A stretch of DNA of 64,000 nucleotides, taken from NCBI RefSeq assembly GCF_038002225.1, contig NZ_JBBOCA010000001.1:5518001-5582000 (forward strand). The letters run 5' to 3'. How positions within the stretch are numbered: position 1 is the first letter of the stretch; each line of letters starts with the position of its first letter. The position numbers were made by a program, and so were the translations under genes. Under the pieces are notes generated by a model that ran no database searches, was not told where the DNA came from, and saw only the letters and a program-made list of their open reading frames with translations. This DNA comes from Paenibacillus sp. FSL R7-0204. Lineage in GTDB: Bacteria > Bacillota > Bacilli > Paenibacillales > Paenibacillaceae. Positions 8,878-17,900 of this stretch are shown piece by piece.

Positions 8878-9486
8878 TTATTTCGTAAGCTGCATAAAGT
8901 AGACCCCTATACCCAGATTATAAATGGCATGGGCAATGATGGATGGAATTAACGAATCCGTAAAATAGAACAATACAGCAAATATCAGACCATTAATGAA
9001 TACTAATCCGTAAGCCAAACGTACCCCTTTGTACTGAGGGATATGAATAATCCAAAATAAAAAAGTACTTATACCGATTACAATGCCATCAAAAATAGGG
9101 CCATGACCGATAAACAGTCCAATTAATACGCCCCTGAAGAATAATTCTTCTACAATTCCTCCGCCCAGTGAGCTGACGGCAATGCCGCTTGGAGTTCTCA
9201 TGATATTACGTATAATTTCCGTACCTTCCGACTGAGGAAGCACCGTTTTTGTTGTTATGATAAGACCAACCGAGATAAGCACTACAATCGTACCCACGAT
9301 TAGTCCCAGCAAGGTAACTTCAAGAAAAGACATGTCACTTGGAACAAACAAGGACTGGATAAAGGGAGTGATTTCACCCCACCGGAAAATTGCAACGAGT
9401 GCTGCGCCTAAAACCAAAAACGGCACTAAACCTAACCCAATCTGGATCAGCCATTTATAATGCTGCCGGGTACTTAATTCACTCAA
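8878..9486 (-). CDS. CPBP-family intramembrane glutamic protease (CAAX-like)
   Basis: This 202-residue membrane protein has about five to six hydrophobic segments. The three family motifs are present in order: EELFFRG (EExxxR) near residue 110, FWIIH (FxxxH) near 145, and HAIYNLG (HxxxN) near 185. Family members process peptides or act in bacteriocin self-immunity; here the substrate is unknown. The start is a TTG at 9486, with GGAAGGGGA inside the end of the MerR gene, and only three bases separate that gene's stop from this start. The two genes are therefore translationally close and surely co-transcribed, suggesting control by the MerR protein. Confidence 0.85.
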   Translation of the reverse strand: MSELSTRQHYKWLIQIGLGLVPFLVLGAALVAIFRWGEITPFIQSLFVPSDMSFLEVTLLGLIVGTIVVLISVGLIITTKTVLPQSEGTEIIRNIMRTPSGIAVSSLGGGIVEELFFRGVLIGLFIGHGPIFDGIVIGISTFLFWIIHIPQYKGVRLAYGLVFINGLIFAVLFYFTDSLIPSIIAHAIYNLGIGVYFMQLTK

Positions 9487-9489
9487 TTT

Positions 9490-10230
9490 CTATTCTCCCC
9501 TTCCTTCGAACTGGTTGTTATAAAAGGCATGAATCGCTTCACCGAAAAATTCCGCCATATCATCAGGCAACAAAGCCCTCAGAATCTCTGACTGTTTGTC
9601 CAAGCTCCGCTCTGATTGAAAAAGCTCGTTCACAGATAAAGGAACAAGGTCTAACACTTCCTGTAGCTCGTGTTGTACCTCTTGACTCTCAGGACGCAGT
9701 CCAATGTCAATGGATGTCTGAAAAAAAGACAATAACCTCCGGTTTAAGAGATCGAACGCTGGCTGTTGCTGTTTGTTTTTGGGCATGATTTTATCCACCG
9801 TGGTTGCAGGAAAGTATTGTTGTAAAATCATTCTTTGATCTTCTTCTAACCGGATCGCATTCATGAGCAACATCAGCTCTTTATTGTTCAAATTGCCCGT
9901 TTCATTCATTACATTCTTAATCCGGGCTATCATTTCCAAGGATTCGTTTATTCTATTTCGCTTATCACGAAGCACCGCTTCCTGCATTTCCACCATTTCT
10001 CCAAAAGAATAAGCAGTCTCTTCAAGCATTTGTTTGATTTCAATCAGTGGCCAGCCCATAGTCTTAAGCAACTGTATGTTATAGAATTTCTTGAGATCAT
10101 CTCTAGCATAAATTTTCTGATTGGCGTCGTTTTTCTTCCCAGGAACAAGAAGCCCGATTTTCTCATAATATCTTAGTGTCCTTATCGTCGTATCGACAGC
10201 GCTGGCGAATTGACCGACCGTAAGCTCCAT
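9490..10230 (-). CDS. MerR-family transcriptional regulator
   Basis: This 246-residue regulator has the N-terminal winged helix of the MerR family (about residues 1-70): TVGQFASAVDTTIRTLRYYEKIGLL in which the RYYEKIGLL core is diagnostic, then IYARDDLKKFYNIQLLKTMG. A coiled-coil dimerisation helix follows (about 75-115). The C-terminal 130 residues resemble effector-binding helices, but the ligand is not evident; no cysteine cluster for metal sensing is visible. The start ATG at 10230 follows GGGGGGAT. Its own promoter carries a dyad in a 19-bp spacer (see 10282-10312), so autoregulation is likely. Confidence 0.92.
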   Translation of the reverse strand: MELTVGQFASAVDTTIRTLRYYEKIGLLVPGKKNDANQKIYARDDLKKFYNIQLLKTMGWPLIEIKQMLEETAYSFGEMVEMQEAVLRDKRNRINESLEMIARIKNVMNETGNLNNKELMLLMNAIRLEEDQRMILQQYFPATTVDKIMPKNKQQQPAFDLLNRRLLSFFQTSIDIGLRPESQEVQHELQEVLDLVPLSVNELFQSERSLDKQSEILRALLPDDMAEFFGEAIHAFYNNQFEGRGE

Positions 10231-10281
10231 ATAATCCCCCCCAGGTATTACCGTTTTAGATTTATAAGTACTGTGTTTTTT

Positions 10282-10312
10282 ATTATAAACTGTGACGTAA
10301 CGTCCTACTCAA
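10282..10312 (-). promoter_or_regulatory. MerR-type promoter with a 19-bp spacer and operator dyad
   Basis: On the minus strand TTGAGT (10307-10312) and TATAAT (10282-10287) are separated by 19 bp. The perfect inverted repeat GACGT-A-ACGTC (10294-10304) lies inside the spacer. MerR-family activators bind such dyads and twist over-long spacers. The site sits about 50 bp upstream of the MerR start. Confidence 0.75.
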
Positions 10313-10342
10313 TACCTAAGATTCAAGGTGGATCAATCCGCA

Positions 10343-10380
10343 AGCAAAACAGGTGCTACCCGTTAACGGACAGCACCTGC
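10343..10380 (-). terminator. Probable terminator after the epimerase gene
   Basis: A perfect 8-bp stem (CAGGTGCT at 10350-10357, AGCACCTG at 10372-10379) with a 14-base loop follows the epimerase stop by about 40 bp on the minus strand. The tail is TTTTGCTT, a modest T-tract. Confidence 0.65.
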
Positions 10381-10418
10381 TCAGCGTAATCTATAGGACT
10401 TGTATTTATAAAATCTAC

Positions 10419-11441
10419 TTATACATAATAGCTAAGCAGCTTCGCATCAACGCCATGCCTTGCAATCAATCCGTCCAGCATCTTGGACCAATCCTGGTCA
10501 ACTGTGCACAATTCTGGATGGGCTTCGAACCAGGCAACCGACCGCTTCACGCCTTCCGTGAACGGCAGGGTAGCCTGGAAGTCAGGCACCAGACGTTTGA
10601 TCTTGCTGTTGTCGAACACACTGCTGACCGCCTGATCCCCGATCAGCCCGTCCGCCGTTCCCGCCGGGGTATTCGCAGCGATGAAGTCTGTAGACATGTG
10701 TACCACCTTCGGCTCACGGCCTGCGGCCTCCCCAATGGCCGCATAGATCTGATTCCAGTTCAGCACCTCATCCGAGGTAATATGAACCGCTTCTCCAATC
10801 GCTTCCCGGAGTCCCAGCAAACCAACGAAGCCTTTGGCAAAATCCGTATTATGCGTCAATGTCCATAGAGAGGTGCCATCGCCATGAATTACGAGCGGCT
10901 GTCCCTTGCGGATGCGTTCCACCAGGGACCACGGATGGCTCCAGCTGGTCAGCGCCGCCGGAATGGCTGTATCTCCGTAAGTATGGGAAGGCCGGACAAT
11001 GGTCACCGGGAAGCCGCTGCTCTGATACGCTTCCAGAAGCAGCTCCTCGGAAGCAATCTTGTCCCGGGAATACTGCCAGTACGGGTTCACCAGCGGAGTC
11101 TCTTCGGTAATCAGATAATTACGCTGGGGCTTCTGATACGCGGAAGCCGAGCTGATATAGATATACTGCCGCGTCTTGCCAGTGAACAGGTCAATATCTG
11201 TCTGCACATGCTCCGGCGTGAAGGCAATCCAGTCGACTACAACATCGAACTCATACCCCTTCAGCGCCTCGGCTGCCTGCTCCTTGTCACGGATATCACC
11301 GTGTATCACCTGTGCACCCTGCGGCACGAAGCTGCTGCGCTCTCCACGGTTGAACAGATACAGTTCTATTCCCCGTTCCACTGCCAGCCGGGAAACCGCC
11401 TGACTGATAAGTCCCGTTCCTCCGATAAATAGAACCTTCAT
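10419..11441 (-). CDS. NAD-dependent epimerase/dehydratase family protein (extended SDR)
   Basis: This 340-residue protein is an extended short-chain dehydrogenase. The N-terminal Rossmann motif is GGTGLIS (last position Ser instead of the usual Gly), followed by the FNRGERS stretch that binds the cofactor, GDIRD, and the YISSASAY region; YSRDK provides a YxxxK pair near residue 124. Such proteins act on nucleotide sugars, isoflavone-like compounds or RNA; the substrate cannot be told. The start ATG at 11441 follows GGGAGGATACAG, placed right at the end of the aldo/keto reductase gene 18 bp upstream. It is the last gene of a likely TetR-AKR-SDR transcription unit. Confidence 0.87.
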   Translation of the reverse strand: MKVLFIGGTGLISQAVSRLAVERGIELYLFNRGERSSFVPQGAQVIHGDIRDKEQAAEALKGYEFDVVVDWIAFTPEHVQTDIDLFTGKTRQYIYISSASAYQKPQRNYLITEETPLVNPYWQYSRDKIASEELLLEAYQSSGFPVTIVRPSHTYGDTAIPAALTSWSHPWSLVERIRKGQPLVIHGDGTSLWTLTHNTDFAKGFVGLLGLREAIGEAVHITSDEVLNWNQIYAAIGEAAGREPKVVHMSTDFIAANTPAGTADGLIGDQAVSSVFDNSKIKRLVPDFQATLPFTEGVKRSVAWFEAHPELCTVDQDWSKMLDGLIARHGVDAKLLSYYV

Positions 11442-11459
11442 CTGTATCCTCCCTCTCTC

Positions 11460-12398
11460 TTAACCGATAATTTCATCAATTCGTGCCAGTATATCCTCAT
11501 TTAGCTCAATGCCCGAAGCCTTCACATTCTCCTCCACCTGCTCAGGGCGGCTCGCGCCGACCAGGGCACTGGATACATTAGGCTGGCGCAGAATCCAGGC
11601 CAGTGCCAGATTGCCTACGGAGATATCCAGTTCAGCGGCAACCTTGCCCAGCTCCTGAACCTTTGTAATCTTCTCCTCCGTAATTCCTTTGCGCATCCAG
11701 TCCAGCCGGGCAGCCCGGCTGTCTGCCGGAATATCGGAGGCCGAGCTGTACTTACCAGTCAGCAGGCCTTGAGCGAGCGGGGAGAACACGACTTGTCCGA
11801 TTCCTTTGCGCAGTCCAAGCGGGATAATCTCCTTCTCGATATAACGTTCAAACATATTATAGACCGGCTGATTGACCACGATATGATCCAGCAGATACCG
11901 GTCGGCAACTGCAAGAGCTTCGGTCATCTGCGCCGCTGTCCATTCACTGACTCCCACATACAGCACCTTGCCTTGACGGACCAGATCATCAAGCGCCCGC
12001 AGCGTCTCTTCGATCGGGGTCTCCGGATCATACCGGTGACAGTAGAGCAGATCCACATATTCAGCACCCAGCCGCTTCAGGCTGGCATGGCATTGCTCGG
12101 TAATATGCTTCCGGGACAGGCCGCGGTCATTGGGTCCGTCACCCATTACCCCGAACACCTTAGTCGCCAGCACGTAGGATTCCCGCGGATAGCTGCTTAG
12201 GGTAGCTCCAAGTACCTTTTCCGCCGCCCCCTTCTCATAGACATTCGCGGTATCAAAAAAATTAATGCCCAGGGAGTAAGCGGTTTCAATGGCCTTAACG
12301 GCATTGTCCTGCTCCACATATCCTCCGTAGGTCAACCAGCTTCCCAGGCTGATCTCACTGACCTTAAGTCCGGTCCCACCTAATCTGCGGTATTTCAT
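11460..12398 (-). CDS. Aldo/keto reductase
   Basis: This 312-residue NADPH-dependent reductase belongs to the group with YhdN and potassium-channel beta subunits. The catalytic tetrad is visible: Asp in NFFDTANVY, Tyr in VYEKGAAE, Lys in LATKVFG and His in LLYCHRYDPETP. Near the C-terminus ALVGASRPEQVEENV forms the cofactor-binding loop. The start was set at ATG 12398 (MKYRRLGG), behind GAGAGGAGC; the frame is open further up but has no ribosome binding site there. The gene lies between a TetR regulator and an epimerase gene on the same strand, which suggests a role in detoxifying or reducing a carbonyl compound sensed by that regulator. Confidence 0.92.
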   Translation of the reverse strand: MKYRRLGGTGLKVSEISLGSWLTYGGYVEQDNAVKAIETAYSLGINFFDTANVYEKGAAEKVLGATLSSYPRESYVLATKVFGVMGDGPNDRGLSRKHITEQCHASLKRLGAEYVDLLYCHRYDPETPIEETLRALDDLVRQGKVLYVGVSEWTAAQMTEALAVADRYLLDHIVVNQPVYNMFERYIEKEIIPLGLRKGIGQVVFSPLAQGLLTGKYSSASDIPADSRAARLDWMRKGITEEKITKVQELGKVAAELDISVGNLALAWILRQPNVSSALVGASRPEQVEENVKASGIELNEDILARIDEIIG

Positions 12399-12505
12399 TA
12401 ATCCCTTGCTCCTCTCTGAATCCGGCGTGTCCCACCAACCGGTTACTATATGCACCTATCCATTCTAGAACAATTTGGTAGAAATAGAAAGCGGAGCGGA
12501 CGGCT

Positions 12506-13105
12506 CTACCGTTCCACTCCACTTCTGCAGATAGAGTCCAGGTGAACATTCAGTACCCGGATCACACGTTGTTTATTCATCCGGTCAGGCTCAAGCATGG
12601 CATGAAGGGCCAAGCCGTCAATAAGGGCATACAACCGTTCGGCTTCATCGTCCTTATCCAGCCCCTGATTGAAGAGAGCATGCTGATCCAGATAGTCCAT
12701 AATTTGGACGATCAGCGGATAGATCGCATCATTAAGCTCAGTAGCTCTTTCCCCGCCAGTCTTGAGATGGAAGGTAAACGCGAACCATACCTCCATCTCA
12801 GCCATGCTGCTGTCGTCGGTAGGGAGCAGCTCCAGCAGCACCTTCAAAATCTGCTCCCGTGGAGGAAGCTCCGACTGCATAATATCCACAATTCTCGCTG
12901 TTACGCGCTCCTTTACCAGATTCATAGCAAACTCCAGCAATTCCTGCTGAGTAGAGAAATAATGGCGCAGCGCGCCCAAGGATACACCCGCTTCGGCAGC
13001 AATATTACGTACCGTAGCCCCTTTGATTCCCCGCCGGATAATGACCCGCCAGGTAGCTTCAGCAATATTCGATTTTCGTTCGGAATGATCTACAATTTTT
13101 GGCAT
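12506..13105 (-). CDS. TetR-family transcriptional regulator
   Basis: This is a 199-residue repressor beginning MPKIVDHSERK, a start common among homologues. The helix-turn-helix spans about residues 10-50 (ATVRNIAAEAGVSLGALRHYF), followed by the all-helical TetR C-terminal domain (TetR_C_6-like). Other in-frame starts exist at 13111 (ATG) and 13141 (TTG). None has a Shine-Dalgarno sequence, and the best promoter puts the transcript start almost on the ATG codons. A perfect palindrome lies directly upstream, shared with the divergent membrane-protein gene. It probably represses itself, the downstream reductase genes and the divergent gene. Confidence 0.9.
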   Translation of the reverse strand: MPKIVDHSERKSNIAEATWRVIIRRGIKGATVRNIAAEAGVSLGALRHYFSTQQELLEFAMNLVKERVTARIVDIMQSELPPREQILKVLLELLPTDDSSMAEMEVWFAFTFHLKTGGERATELNDAIYPLIVQIMDYLDQHALFNQGLDKDDEAERLYALIDGLALHAMLEPDRMNKQRVIRVLNVHLDSICRSGVER

Positions 13106-13111
13106 GCCCAT

Positions 13112-13141
13112 ATTGTAGCATACCCGAAATGATAAGCACAA
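13112..13141 (-). promoter_or_regulatory. Probable promoter of the TetR gene
   Basis: Minus-strand TTGTGC (13136-13141) and TACAAT (13112-13117) are 18 bp apart. The -35 box abuts the palindromic operator at 13141-13170. A start site about seven bases past the -10 would fall on the ATG codons at 13111/13105. Confidence 0.5.
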
Positions 13142-13170
13142 TTTAAATAATACGATTGTATTATTTAAAT
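13141..13170. promoter_or_regulatory. Palindromic operator for the TetR regulator
   Basis: The arms ATTTAAATAATAC (13141-13153) and GTATTATTTAAAT (13158-13170) are perfect inverted repeats around the 4-base centre GATT. The site lies between the divergent TetR and membrane-protein genes. It touches the -35 box of the first promoter and overlaps the -35 box of the second. Confidence 0.85.
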
Positions 13171-13184
13171 TCCGCTGTTATACT
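13156..13184 (+). promoter_or_regulatory. Promoter of the divergent membrane-protein gene
   Basis: TTGTAT (13156-13161) and TATACT (13179-13184) are separated by 17 bp. The -35 box lies within the right half of the TetR palindrome, so repressor binding would block it. Confidence 0.65.
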
Positions 13185-13228
13185 TCGACTAAGCTATACT
13201 TACTATCAACTATAACAAGGGGTGCTAT

Positions 13229-13774
13229 ATGAATCTGGTTGCATGGGCGATTGTTACCTGTGAAGTGTTGTTCTGGGTGGTCATTCTTGCAGGCTTTACA
13301 GCGCGTTATATCTTCAAGCGGTCTACACTGGGACTGATTTTGCTGGCGATGACTCCGGTCCTCGATATCCTGCTGTTACTGATCTCCGGCGTGGATTTGG
13401 CACAAGGCGCTACCGCTACGACAGCACATGCGCTTGCAGCCGTGTATATTTCCGTATCCATTGTATTCGGTAAAAGCATGATCGCTTGGGCCGACGCACG
13501 CTTCCGCTACTATGTTACCAAGCAAGGCGCGAAGCCGGCCAAGCGTTACGGCATGGATCACGCCAAGCATTATTTCCAGGGCTGGGTGAAGCATTTACTC
13601 TCTTTTGTGCTCGCTGCCGGCATTCTCTATGGTCTCATAATCTGGATTGACGATGCCGCCCGCACGGAAGCCCTCTTAAGTATCCTGACAGTATGGTCCG
13701 TGGTGGTCGGTATTGACCTGATCATCACTGTTACTTATTTCATCTGGCCCCGACAGGCCAAAGGTTCAAGCTGA
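13229..13774 (+). CDS. Conserved integral membrane protein (about five helices), TetR-controlled
   Basis: This 181-residue protein has about five hydrophobic helices (near residues 5-25, 34-54, 65-82, 125-142 and 152-172) and a basic loop around 93-115. It resembles small Bacillales membrane proteins of unknown function, similar to YmcC as far as memory allows, but no motif reveals a function. The start ATG at 13229 follows AAGGGG. It is divergent from the TetR gene and shares its operator, so it may be an exporter or membrane-stress component induced with the reductases; that is inference. Confidence 0.8.
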   Translation: MNLVAWAIVTCEVLFWVVILAGFTARYIFKRSTLGLILLAMTPVLDILLLLISGVDLAQGATATTAHALAAVYISVSIVFGKSMIAWADARFRYYVTKQGAKPAKRYGMDHAKHYFQGWVKHLLSFVLAAGILYGLIIWIDDAARTEALLSILTVWSVVVGIDLIITVTYFIWPRQAKGSS

Positions 13775-13804
13775 GCCGGCTTATACGCCGGCTCTTATAT
13801 TTTT
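13773..13804 (+). terminator. Terminator between convergent genes
   Basis: GAGCCGGC (13773-13780) and GCCGGCTC (13787-13794) form a perfect 8-bp stem followed on the plus strand by TTATATTTTT. The stop codon of the plus-strand gene overlaps the first stem base and that of the minus-strand gene lies in the loop. Confidence 0.85.
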
Positions 13805-14386
13805 CACCGTCCGCTGCTCCAGTAAGAAATTCTTGTATATTCTATCCCCGCCATCGCCGGTAGGGGCTTGGGCCAACAACCCGACCTTGACCGTGTCTCC
13901 CGCCGGAAGAGTAAAGAAACGCATCATATCAAAGCGTACACCGTCGGTCGAATAATGAAAAGCAAAGGCATTCCCGGATCTGGCGGCCTGCAGCCACACC
14001 TCATTGCCCTCAATATTGCAGCCATTCGCATCATCCGAGGTCTGGTTCGTAACTACGCTGACCACCGCATGGGTATCGAAATCGGTCAGCTCAAAGCAGG
14101 CCTTCGCCCAGACCGACAGGTCCTGCATAATCATAATAGAAGAAGAATCGTACGTGTCCCGGAAGTCATGACTCACCTTCACCCGCAGCACGAAATCCCC
14201 GGATACTTCAGTATAGAAAAACGGCGCATTCGTCAGACTCTCAGGAGTCAGCCCTTCTTCCGCAACCGCCCCATTATTGCAGAAAAAATCACTGTTAGCA
14301 GTGGCTTCTATTATAATACTGTCATCCTCAAACCTGATGTTCCCCTCATTCATCCATTGGTACGCTGCGAAATCCATCTTAGTCAT
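13781..14386 (-). CDS. DUF1349 family protein (concanavalin-like fold)
   Basis: This 201-residue protein belongs to the DUF1349 family, a beta-sandwich related to lectin and glycosidase accessory domains. Typical stretches are APFFYTEVSGDFVLRVKV near residue 55, MIMQDLSVWAKACFE near 85, and VWLQAARSGNAFAFHYSTDG near 130. It has no signal peptide and no catalytic motif. The start ATG at 14386 follows AGGAGG at eight bases. It is a monocistronic gene facing the TetR-controlled membrane protein. Biological role unknown. Confidence 0.88.
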   Translation of the reverse strand: MTKMDFAAYQWMNEGNIRFEDDSIIIEATANSDFFCNNGAVAEEGLTPESLTNAPFFYTEVSGDFVLRVKVSHDFRDTYDSSSIMIMQDLSVWAKACFELTDFDTHAVVSVVTNQTSDDANGCNIEGNEVWLQAARSGNAFAFHYSTDGVRFDMMRFFTLPAGDTVKVGLLAQAPTGDGGDRIYKNFLLEQRTVKNIRAGV

Positions 14387-14476
14387 TTGGTAATCCTCCT
14401 ATGTTTGGATATTTCTAATTAATTGCAAAGCAATCACATCCTATAGCAAAATGGAAAAATAATATATAGCAATATT

Positions 14477-14510
14477 TTGACAGACTCTTGAAATTGACAG
14501 ACTCTTGAAA
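14477..14510. repeat. Exact 17-bp tandem duplication
   Basis: The 17-mer TTGACAGACTCTTGAAA occurs twice without a gap (14477-14493 and 14494-14510), immediately upstream of the decayed dehydrogenase. Confidence 0.9.
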
Positions 14511-14517
14511 ATTACAA

Positions 14518-14786
14518 GTCAATGTCCTGGTGAACAATGCCGGGATTCAGCAGCACTTCAATGTACAGACAGCGGATGTGAGGAAACATTGGGCTGATTT
14601 CAATTAGGAAATCACCACCAACCTTGAAGCCCCTCTACATCTGGCTATGCTGTTTGCTCCATTATTCGCAGCTCAGGAAGCCGCAACCATCATTAACGTG
14701 ACCTCCGGCCTGGCCTTTACTCCGTTTGCCATCGCACCCATCTATTCAGCAACCAAGGCGGCCCTTCATTCGTTCACAGTGTCTTC
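14518..14786 (+). pseudogene. Decayed short-chain dehydrogenase (DltE-like) fragment
   Basis: The plus strand encodes VNVLVNNAGIQQHFNVQ, then a TAG in frame after KHWADFN (near 14605), then EITTNLEAPLHLAML, INVTSGLAF and IYSATKAALHSFT. These are the NNAG motif, the catalytic serine region and the YxxxK active site of short-chain dehydrogenases, in the right order and spacing. There is no start, the N-terminal cofactor-binding half is missing, one stop interrupts the frame and the 3' end breaks off after FTVS. This is clearly a pseudogene. Together with the flanking tandem repeat and the Rpn remnant it fills the gap of 565 bp between the DUF1349 and SLH genes. Confidence 0.88.
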
Positions 14787-14789
14787 AGC

Positions 14790-14845
14790 TCTCATCTGAA
14801 GTAAAAATTGCAATTGGAATAATTAGCTGCGTTCGTATTTAAATC
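14790..14845 (-). pseudogene. Short remnant of an Rpn-family nuclease gene
   Basis: On the minus strand about 50 bp encode LIIPIAIFTSDE, identical to a segment of the Rpn-family protein at 23109-24002. The nucleotide match is also close (about 14793-14822 against about 23650-23680). The match abuts the truncated dehydrogenase directly, so two dead fragments are fused here. Confidence 0.7.
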
Positions 14846-14880
14846 GTAGACAACTGCCTTACCCTCCGCTTTACCTTGTT

Positions 14881-14915
14881 AGAAAAAGAGCAGCCCCGAT
14901 TAAATGGAGCTGCCC
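14881..14915 (-). terminator. Terminator of the SLH metallophosphoesterase gene
   Basis: The arms GCAGCCCC (14890-14897) and GGAGCTGC (14906-14913) form a stem with one mismatch. On the minus strand it is followed by TCTTTTTC. It lies about 40 bp after the stop codon. Confidence 0.75.
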
Positions 14916-14951
14916 ATTTCTGCTCTGAAGCTTTAGCTTTATCTATTTATC

Positions 14952-17900
14952 TTACTCCTCACCCGCTTCAACAAGCTTATCCATGAGCCGTACAATCATC
15001 ACTACAGCTTCAGCGCGGGAAGCAGATTCCTTTGGTTTGAAGGCGCCATTGCCTTTCCCTGAGACAATTCCTGCATTAGCGAAGGCATTAATTGGCTCTG
15101 CAGCCCAGCTTGCCGGGAGGTCAGAGAATGGTGCCGGTGTGCCGGGAACATAGCTTGTAAGACGCGCCAGCATAGCAACAGCTTCCGCGCGGGTGATCTC
15201 CTGCTTGGGGTGGAAGGAACCATCGGCGTATCCCTGAATGACTCCATGCTGTTGAAGCGCCGCAAGTGCCATAGAAGCCCAATGCCCATGCGTATCAGAG
15301 AATCCGGTCCCCTGCGACCCCGTGAGACCAAAAGCTTTTGTGAGCATTACAGCAAACTCAGCGCGTGATACTTTGGCTTCAGGATGGAATGAACCATCCG
15401 CGTAACCCGTTATCATCCCCATCCGGGCTGCACGATCAATGAATGATGCACTCCACAGAACGGCAGGTACATCCTGGAACTTGACAACTGCAGCCGTCCG
15501 GCTTTTTGCAACGATAGATTTAAGCGTATCTAAGTCCAAGGTGTCTTTCAGGACAGGCCTGGTTACCGTTGGCTTTGCGGGACCGGCAGTTATAGCCGGT
15601 GTTGGTGCCGGTGTCGTCGTTGCTGTTGGTGACGGTGTTGCTGTCGGTGTTACCGCCGGCTTTGGTGCTGGCGTTGCTGCCGGTGTTCCTCCCGATTGTG
15701 GCGTTGGCGTTGGTGTCGGCGTCGGCGTTGCCACCGGTACCGTTCCGCCCTCAACCACGATGGGAATCGCAATGGTTAAGCCGCCGAAGGAAGCAGTAAT
15801 CGTTACCCCGCCCCCCGCTGCAATCCCCGTAATGATCCCCTTGTCCGATACCGAGGCAATTGAAGGATCTGAAGTCGTCCAATGGACCTGATCTGTAACC
15901 ACTGTACTTACTCCATTGTCATATACCGCCGTAATCACGGATGCTGCTTGTTTGTTCACCTGCAAGGTGTGTGTACCAGGATCGGCGGTCAGCTTCAGCA
16001 GTTTAGGCAGCGTACCTTCTGTCTGAACAGTTACCGATAACTTCACCGGCGGCAGGTTGCCGTAATTCGCCTGGATGGTCGCCTCGCCAACTCCAACGGC
16101 ATGAATAACGCCCTCCGCGTCTACTGTAGCTGCCTGTTCATTAGAAGATGTCCATATGGCTTGATTCGTGACATCGGCAGTGGAGTTATCGTTATAAGTA
16201 GCCGTAAGCACCGTTGCGTGTTTGTCGCCGACATTCAGCTTCAATTCGGCCGGGGCTACGGCCACGGAAGTCACTGTCCGCTCATCCTTTTTCACAATCG
16301 TATAGTTGTCAATGAATTCTGCGCTTTGCGTAGTTCGGGCTTGGATTACGATCTTATCATGGCTCACCTGAATGGCCGAATAGACTGGAACATCCTCGTC
16401 AAACATGAAATCCAGATACTCGTATTTGCTTCCATCGTAGAACTTCCAGCCAGACGCCCCGCCGTCCAGATAGACCGTACCTTGCTCTCCGCTTGGCAGC
16501 GGCTTGCCTTTGCTCATCGGATAGGTCCGCGCATATACATGGTCATGGCCTTCCAGCACCAGATCGACCTTCAATTCTTCGAGTATAGGAGCAAAATAAG
16601 TCTGTGTGTATTCAATCAGATTGCCGCGCCCATCTTCGGTATGATAGGCAGGTTTGTGGAACATGACAATCTTCCATTTTTTATGACTGCTCAGAAGATC
16701 CTCGCGCAGCCACTCCGCTTGCTTGCCCATCGTGACTTCGTCTGCTTCAGAGTTCAGTACCACGAAATGCACCTCTCCTGAGTCGAACGAATAGGCATAC
16801 TCCTTCTGGAGCTCAGGTCCGTTAACAGGAAGCCCCAAGCCTTTGGCGAAAATGTACTTTCCTCCCCCTTTTACATCATGATTCCCCATGGCATACGCTG
16901 AAGGAACAGAGGAGGAATAGACCGAGGAGGCTTGCCAGAACTGGTTCCATTCATTCAAAACCGCCCCATCATCGACCATATCACCGCCATGCATAACGAA
17001 CTGGGTATCGGGATAATTAGTGAGCGCATTCTTGATCAATTGTTGATAGGTCTCCAGCCCGTTATCCCCTTTGGTATGCGAATCGGTTACAAATACAAAA
17101 GAAACGGGCTTGTCCGGCGCAGCCTCCACCGTCTTATAATTGGACCAATCGCTCCAATGGCCTTCGTAGCCAACTCTGTAATGATAGCCCGTACCCGGCT
17201 CAAGACCCGTGACTAATGCGTTATGAAACTTGATTTCGCCCATAGGTCCGCCTGCAACCTCAGGAATGACCTCCACCTCGGAGAGCGCGCGCTGCGTAGC
17301 TGCTTTTGCCGGAGCATTCGTCAGATCACTATCCACCCAATCACTATCTTTCATATACTGGATGTAAGCTTCTTGAACAGTCGGCGCGGTCTGCCACCCT
17401 ACACTCATCATCGTCTTCATATCTTCGGTTACAAAGGTCTGCACATATTGCGGATCTGCCCCGCCAAACGGAGCTACAACATTCATACTGATACTCTCGC
17501 TGGTACCGCCATCCTTGACAGCCTGCACGCTCCAAGTGCCAATGGCAAGGTTAGTCAGGGACGTATGGATCTCTCCCTTGGCATCCGTCAAGCCCAATCC
17601 TGTGGTGAAATCACTCTGCTCCACGTCTGCGGATGAGATGTATCCCGCCTTGCTGCCATCCGGCAAATACACCTTGATGAATCCGGAGGCACTGCCTGTT
17701 GTGGCGAACATCCGATCCCCTTTCGCTACGGCGAGCAGCACAGCGGTCGAAGGATCAGCTTTTTTTAAGATATCGGAGCTGTTAGCAGTTACAGTCACAT
17801 AGGTCTGAGGACCGCTTGCATCAGTGAAATCAATCCCGGCCCCTTCTACAGGTTCTCCGGCACGGGAAGTGACGGTGATGATGCTCTGTGTCTGTAGACC

